Source: Spirochaetia bacterium UBA5368 (GTDB taxonomy: Bacteria > Spirochaetota > UBA4802 > UBA5368). From it: 10,041 nt of DNA. The stretch is from positions 8,390 to 18,430 of the forward strand of contig DHPI01000013.1 of the NCBI GenBank assembly GCA_002407865.1, read 5' to 3'. The notes beneath the pieces are model-generated. The model was not told the DNA's origin. It made no database searches and saw only the letters and a list, made by a program, of their open reading frames with translations. The position numbers and the translations under genes were made by a program. Positions 5,722 through 10,041 of the stretch are shown one piece after another. How positions within the stretch are numbered: position 1 is the stretch's first letter; every line of letters begins with the position of its first letter.

Positions 5722-8053
5722 TGCCAAATCTCCCGATTTGGTCGGTTATCATTTTTATCTTGTCATCAATGCTGCCCTCAAAGCCCCTGTCGAGAATGTC
5801 CTGGACATTCTTTTCGCTGAACTGCTCGCCTGTCGACTCGTTGTATATCTCGACGAGGCCGTCGGTGTACAGCACCATTTCATCGTTCCTGTTGAGCGTG
5901 CAGCGCGATGAAAAATAATTCGCCGCGGGATCGGCCCCGAGAATTTTCGACCGCCCTTCGAGCGCCTCCATCTCGCGCTTTCCCTTTCTCAGCAGGATCG
6001 GAGCGCAATGGCCCGCGTTGATATATTCAAGTTCACGGGTGCGCCTGTCGAACACGCCGATGAAAAGCGTGATGAGGTCCACACCGTTGTAGCGGAAATT
6101 GAGAAAATGATTGATCTCCTGCACCGCCCGCTCGATGCCCTTTTTCTCCCTGAGCATCGCCGTCACAATGCTCGACGTCATCGAAAGAATCATCGACGCC
6201 GAAAGGCCATGGCCCGAAACATCTCCGATCACCAGCGCCGTTCTGTCCTTGTCCACGGTGATAAAATCGAAATAATCGCCCGTCACCTTGATGTACGGCC
6301 TGGTGTAAAAGACGATATGCAGCCCCTTCCTTTCGGGGGCCTTTTTTGGAAAAAGCCGCATCTGGATGAACGAGGCGATATCGAGCTCCTTTTCGAAACT
6401 TCGGCGCGTAATATACTCGTTGAACAGCCTGTCGTTCTCGACAAGCTGGTATATCTGCATCGAAACCGTCTGCAGGTAATTAATTTCCTCGTCGGTGAAA
6501 AAATCGTCGCCCGCCTTCTCGCCGAGCATTATCGCGCCCATTACCTCCTTTCCCTTGAACAGCGGCACGATGATGACGATGTTTCTCTCGCGCATAAATA
6601 AAAAGAGGCTATGCTCGTCAAGACGGTTCCGGATCAGCGTATAACGCAGTATGATATTTCTGTTTTTTGTAAAAAAATTGCATGGCTCGGAATCACGGGA
6701 AAGATACTGTATATACTCCGCAAGCGCCGTATCGGGCGTTTCGGGACGGTTCTCGAACAGCACAAGCTTCGCGGACGAAATTCCCGTAAGGCGCTTTATC
6801 TCCGCAAAAATACTTTCAAGCTTTATAACCAGCTCCGCGGGAGAGGAAACAAGCTCCGCGATGTTTTGCAGGGAATTCGCGTAATAGCCCCTCTCCCTGA
6901 AAAGCCCGTTCCTTATTTTCAATCCCGCGATACTTTTTATGTTCAAAAGATAAATCATTACCAGGGCGAAAACCACGTACATCAGCAGCATCTCGGCCGG
7001 CAGTGACGCCACTCTGTCAATATAGTACAACGTAAGCGCCGCGGCCAGTGTTATACCCGCATTAAGCAGCAATAGCATCAGCGCGTGTGTGCCCATGTAC
7101 GCTTTCACATTAAAAAAATTATATTCGAGAAGCCGGTTGCCTATGCACAGCGGGACAATCAGCATCAGCAGCGGGATGCCATGCGGCGGCACTCCAATAT
7201 CCGCATACAGCCACGCAACAAAGACAGCAAAAGGCGCAAAAAAACCGAAAACCATGCAGACGATGAGTGTGATATTCCTTCGCACGATATAGAGATTTTT
7301 ATTATTCAACGTCGCGAGCGTGAGAGTGATGATTGAAAAAAACGCGCAGGCGACAAGAAACAGTCCGAATAATTTATACAGCGGAAGGCTATCGGCGGCC
7401 GCGGGAAAAAACAAACCAGCGGCGGCAAACACCGTCGCGATACCAATGACCGCCGCCGTAACCCTGGCGCTGATGCTTCTGTTCGTGAGGTTGTAGCCGA
7501 CGACAATACAGATATAGCCAAGGGCGCCGCCGGACAAAAAAAACAGGGGGATACATGATTTAAACGTAAACAGATCGATGCATGCCATGTTAAAAAGGCA
7601 CGACCCAAACGTAAAATACACGAACAACTGCGCAAGATAACGGCTGGGATGAATGATATTGACAACGGCTCCCCATATAAACTGGATGTCTGCGCAAAGA
7701 AGGAGAAAGAGAAGCAAGCCAAGAATTTTCACATTGACCTGGTTGCCGGGAAAAACACCCTGGGAGACAACATCACCGCTTTTCACCACCGCCTCGATTT
7801 TTCCGCCGCCCCGGTGCGCCACCAGCAGATCGACCGCATTCGACGGAGTCGCGACATCGCCGTTTATTTCCACAATCCTGGCGCCGCGGGGAAACGACGC
7901 GTCCGAGCCGCCAAGTCCGAACACGAGGGTGTTGCCCACGAGAAGCCTGTCGAACGGATAGAGTTTTGAAAATTCGATCGAGCGCTTCAGAAAAGCCCCG
8001 TTCAGCGCTATCATCAGAATCACGAGCGCGATGTGTACCGTTTTTCTGATCAT
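5672..8053 (-). CDS. PDZ-like/multi-TM/GAF sensor with SpoIIE-type PP2C phosphatase
   Basis: This 793-residue membrane protein phosphatase is predicted to remove phosphate from Ser/Thr, in RsbU-like systems typically from an anti-anti-sigma factor. TM1 is at about 7-23. A PDZ-like extracytoplasmic segment (ARIVEINGDVATPSN) covers about 50-105. About nine further TM helices run from 108 to 372. This PDZ plus multi-TM arrangement, with its YNFFNVKAYMGTHAL segment, resembles the sensor module of ComP-type kinases. A GAF domain covers about 392-545. A linker motif (ELDIASFIQMRLFPKK) leads into the SpoIIE domain (about 565-793). Metal-binding aspartates are all present: Asp593 in TGDYFD, Asp611 in GDVSGHG, Asp731 in YTDGL and Asp783-784 in RDDIT. 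The phosphatase is therefore expected to be active. ATG 8053 overlaps the upstream stop as ATGA and has a strong GGAGG. Its end overlaps the sppA start. No sigma, anti-sigma or STAS partner gene lies in the window, so its target is unknown. Confidence 0.9.
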   Translation of the reverse strand: MIRKTVHIALVILMIALNGAFLKRSIEFSKLYPFDRLLVGNTLVFGLGGSDASFPRGARIVEINGDVATPSNAVDLLVAHRGGGKIEAVVKSGDVVSQGVFPGNQVNVKILGLLLFLLLCADIQFIWGAVVNIIHPSRYLAQLFVYFTFGSCLFNMACIDLFTFKSCIPLFFLSGGALGYICIVVGYNLTNRSISARVTAAVIGIATVFAAAGLFFPAAADSLPLYKLFGLFLVACAFFSIITLTLATLNNKNLYIVRRNITLIVCMVFGFFAPFAVFVAWLYADIGVPPHGIPLLMLIVPLCIGNRLLEYNFFNVKAYMGTHALMLLLLNAGITLAAALTLYYIDRVASLPAEMLLMYVVFALVMIYLLNIKSIAGLKIRNGLFRERGYYANSLQNIAELVSSPAELVIKLESIFAEIKRLTGISSAKLVLFENRPETPDTALAEYIQYLSRDSEPCNFFTKNRNIILRYTLIRNRLDEHSLFLFMRERNIVIIVPLFKGKEVMGAIMLGEKAGDDFFTDEEINYLQTVSMQIYQLVENDRLFNEYITRRSFEKELDIASFIQMRLFPKKAPERKGLHIVFYTRPYIKVTGDYFDFITVDKDRTALVIGDVSGHGLSASMILSMTSSIVTAMLREKKGIERAVQEINHFLNFRYNGVDLITLFIGVFDRRTRELEYINAGHCAPILLRKGKREMEALEGRSKILGADPAANYFSSRCTLNRNDEMVLYTDGLVEIYNESTGEQFSEKNVQDILDRGFEGSIDDKIKMITDQIGRFGNEVVRDDITVIGIKIL
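5724..5741 (-). promoter_or_regulatory. Hairpin presenting the sppA Shine-Dalgarno
   Basis: CCAAATC (5724-5730) and GATTTGG (5735-5741) are perfect 7-bp arms with a 4-nt loop. On the minus-strand mRNA the loop is GGGA, the core of the GGGAG that lies 8 nt before sppA ATG 5721. It sits inside the last codons of the phosphatase gene (around QIGRFGNE). It may expose or hide the ribosome site as upstream ribosomes pass, or just be coding sequence. Confidence 0.35.
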
Positions 8054-9447
8054 GCGGGCTCCTCCATCCGAATGAGTATGAGAAGCCTGTCCCGGTCCGC
8101 GTCCTTGATTTTTTCCGAAAGGTCTTTCGCGAGCGCCCCGCTCACTTTGCCAAGCGGCACGGAGATGTTTCTGGCAACGATGCCGCCGTAGTGTTCCATG
8201 TTCGCCGACAGCACACCGCTGAACGGGTCACAGCAGATCAGAAGAATATCCCCCGGCTCCATTTTGACGGCGCGCATTTGCTCTTTTTTTCCGCGGTATG
8301 CCGCGCGAATCACAGCTTTTTTCTTTTTGTATATAAACGGCGCGGGGTAGCCCTCGGCGCGAAACAAAAACTCCCCGTTCTGGCGGAGAGATCCATGAAA
8401 CAATCCGATATCCTCCCCCTTAAAATTCTTTTCGCCGACAATCCGCTTGAGACGGGTCACGACATTCGCGGGGGAAAAACCAAGACGGGCATAGCTCTGC
8501 AAAAGCGACTGCACGCCCGGCATGAGTATCGACGTACCTGAGATGTCGCCAAGTATGCGGTATGCTGAAATCCTCACATCGTCCTCACTGGCATCATTGA
8601 TAAACACATCGAAAAACTCGCGTATCATAAGGGACGAGGTTTCGTTAAACACCCGTATCTGCATTTTGCCGACGGTCACATCGGGTTTTGGCAGAAATTT
8701 CTTCTGCACCTTCGATGCAAGCTCGTACTCCTTTTCAAGGTCCTTTTTCTTTACAATTTCATTGAAGAAATACGAATTCACCGACATGATCGCCATCTTC
8801 GACGCAAACACCTTCAGCAGCCGTATCTCGTTAGGCGAAAACTTGCGCGTGCGGCTGCCGGCAATGATCAGCCCGAAGAACATGTCGTGAAAGTAGACGG
8901 GCACCACGATTTCGCCGCCGAGCTTTTCCAGCTCTTCGATTATTCCCCGCTCGAAATGAATCGACGGATTCAGCTTGCTCTTGACGATAATGTCATCGGG
9001 GCCATTGATGACCCTGAATATAATATTGTCCTGCGATATTTTCGCCTTGCGGATGGTTCGCATTCTCTTGTTTTTCTGGTAAAAAATGTTGAATTCGTTT
9101 TTGTCATGATAATAAAAAATCAGCAGTCCCGACTTCACCCTGATCAGATCGAGCACCTGGTCAAAGGTATCGCGCAGCATATCGTCGATCGACTGGAGGT
9201 TCAGAATGGAATCCACGGTCTGCACGTACAGGTCCCTGTACGAAGCGGGGCTTATAAAGGAGTCAATAAGCGTACGCGCGTAACTAACCAGCGGCAGAAG
9301 TGAGAAAACCAGCACGCAGAAAAAAAGAAGGAAAAACGGCGCGCCAAACCGCTCGTAATAGAAAAAAACACCTGACGTAATAAGAATCCCGATAAACACG
9401 AAATTCAGCGCGTAATTCAGCGCGATATTTATTATCCTGTTTTTCAT
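8050..9447 (-). CDS. Membrane GAF protein with degenerate SpoIIE/PP2C-like domain
   Basis: This 465-residue protein has two N-terminal TM helices (about 8-29 and 34-56), a GAF domain (about 70-232) and a short charged linker (KKKDLEKEYELASKVQKKFLPKP) of the type that precedes SpoIIE domains. A SpoIIE/PP2C-like domain follows (about 255-465). Compared with the downstream phosphatase, key positions are altered. TGDYFD becomes IREFFD, so the metal Asp is Glu277. GDVSGHG becomes GDISGTS, with Asp301 kept. YTDGL becomes CCDPFSG, with Asp407 kept. RDDIT becomes RDRLL, keeping Asp453 but losing the second Asp. The final AGH motif is EGYPAPF. It is therefore probably a pseudo-phosphatase or a much weakened enzyme. 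The start at 9447 overlaps the tmk stop as ATGA; a good Shine-Dalgarno is lacking, so translation probably couples to tmk. It may sense a ligand through GAF and modulate its active neighbour, but this is inference. Confidence 0.88.
   Translation of the reverse strand: MKNRIINIALNYALNFVFIGILITSGVFFYYERFGAPFFLLFFCVLVFSLLPLVSYARTLIDSFISPASYRDLYVQTVDSILNLQSIDDMLRDTFDQVLDLIRVKSGLLIFYYHDKNEFNIFYQKNKRMRTIRKAKISQDNIIFRVINGPDDIIVKSKLNPSIHFERGIIEELEKLGGEIVVPVYFHDMFFGLIIAGSRTRKFSPNEIRLLKVFASKMAIMSVNSYFFNEIVKKKDLEKEYELASKVQKKFLPKPDVTVGKMQIRVFNETSSLMIREFFDVFINDASEDDVRISAYRILGDISGTSILMPGVQSLLQSYARLGFSPANVVTRLKRIVGEKNFKGEDIGLFHGSLRQNGEFLFRAEGYPAPFIYKKKKAVIRAAYRGKKEQMRAVKMEPGDILLICCDPFSGVLSANMEHYGGIVARNISVPLGKVSGALAKDLSEKIKDADRDRLLILIRMEEPA
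8061..8065 (-). promoter_or_regulatory. Ribosome binding site of the 793-residue phosphatase
   Basis: GGAGG on the minus strand, inside the last codons of the preceding gene, ends 7 nt before ATG 8053. It is the strongest Shine-Dalgarno in the operon and fixes this start despite the 4-bp ATGA overlap. Confidence 0.7.
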
Positions 9448-10041
9448 CGCGCGCCGAACACATCCTCGATATCTTTCATTATTGTCGTTATGCTTTCTCC
9501 CGGCGTACGCGCACCATCGATAAATACAAAGCGCTCATCCGCCAGCGCCAGATACGCGCCGCGCACCGATTCGAGGAACGCCTTTTTCTCGAAGATATCC
9601 GGTGTGCCGGCGCCATTACGCCGTTGTATGCGCGCAATCGCTTCGCCGGGCGCTACATCAATAAAATAGACACGGTCGGGCGCGGGAAATCCCCGCCGTA
9701 TGTTCTCGTTAAGCACGCGCTTCGAATCGATGCCCATGGCGCCCTGATACGCCGCGTTCGAGTAATAATACCTGTCCATGATAATAAGCCGTTTCTCCGC
9801 CATCGCGGGTAAAATATTGCGCCGCACATCGTCTTCCCTGTCCATTATGAACAGCCTCACCTGCTCCTCGGGATCGGGTGTTTCCGGACCGCTCAAAATC
9901 TCGCGGATTTTTCTGCCCCACACACCGTCGGTCGGCTCCCGCAGCAGAACACAACCAACGCCACGCGACAGGCAGCGGCCATACAGCATATCGCATAACG
10001 TTGATTTTCCCGAGCCGTCTATTCCCTCGAAGACGATAACG
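9444..10041 (-). CDS. tmk: Thymidylate kinase (dTMP kinase), N terminus cut
   Basis: This enzyme phosphorylates dTMP to dTDP with ATP in the cytoplasm, an essential step of dTTP supply. The visible part is 198 residues from the right edge to TGA at 9446-9444; only the start codon and a few residues are missing, against about 205-215 for the family. Motifs, numbered from the first whole codon, are the P-loop in FEGIDGSGKST (4-14), the dTMP-binding REPTDG (34-39), and DRYYYSNAAYQG (89-100), the family signature with Asp-Arg and Tyr-Gln-Gly. A LID-like RIQRRNG segment follows. The REPTDG form is seen in a subset of bacterial Tmk, compared with REPGGT in E. coli. It is the first visible gene of the operon; its stop overlaps the next start (ATGA). 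An internal ATG at 9989 would remove the P-loop and cannot be the true start. Confidence 0.95.
   Translation of the reverse strand, partial: VIVFEGIDGSGKSTLCDMLYGRCLSRGVGCVLLREPTDGVWGRKIREILSGPETPDPEEQVRLFIMDREDDVRRNILPAMAEKRLIIMDRYYYSNAAYQGAMGIDSKRVLNENIRRGFPAPDRVYFIDVAPGEAIARIQRRNGAGTPDIFEKKAFLESVRGAYLALADERFVFIDGARTPGESITTIMKDIEDVFGAR

Overview
The window looks like a chromosomal stretch from a Gram-negative bacterium of moderately high GC. It has Sec-type signal peptides, an envelope peptidase with a beta-rich N-terminal extension, SpoIIE/RsbU-type phosphatases, and a gene that appears to need selenocysteine. This mix, plus a secreted protein with a Gly-rich HFYRG segment near its C terminus, would suit Spirochaetota or a neighbouring phylum. 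No marker gene proves this, so the taxonomic guess is weak.

Layout on the minus strand, right to left: thymidylate kinase (tmk, 9444-10041, N terminus cut by the window edge); a two-helix membrane GAF protein with a degenerate SpoIIE/PP2C-like domain (8050-9447); a PDZ-like, multi-TM, GAF protein with an intact-looking SpoIIE/PP2C phosphatase domain (5672-8053); and a long SppA-type signal peptide peptidase (3199-5721). The first two junctions are 4-bp ATGA overlaps and sppA starts inside the end of the phosphatase gene, so the four are probably one translationally coupled transcript. Left of a divergent intergenic region lie two more minus-strand genes for secreted proteins of unknown function (863-2380 and 1-765, the latter cut by the left edge). 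Both seem to begin with a small TolB/CsgG-like domain after the signal peptide.

The most notable item is the only plus-strand gene, 2673-3194. It reads as an AhpD-like (carboxymuconolactone decarboxylase family) redox protein in which an in-frame TGA at 2838-2840 replaces the second cysteine of the catalytic CxxC, giving CFTU. A stem-loop 21 nt after the TGA presents GGTC at its apex, and ten bases of it are identical to the apex of the E. coli fdhF SECIS as I recall it. Glu41, Cys53, Sec56 and His60 keep the spacing of the AhpD active site. Ordinary gene calling would either start a truncated ORF at 2841 or miss the gene.

The functional picture is partly inference: a nucleotide-metabolism gene leads an operon of signalling phosphatases (one probably active, one probably a pseudo-enzyme) and an envelope protease, converging with a selenium-dependent thiol-redox protein. 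No tRNA, rRNA, CRISPR array or insertion sequence was seen.
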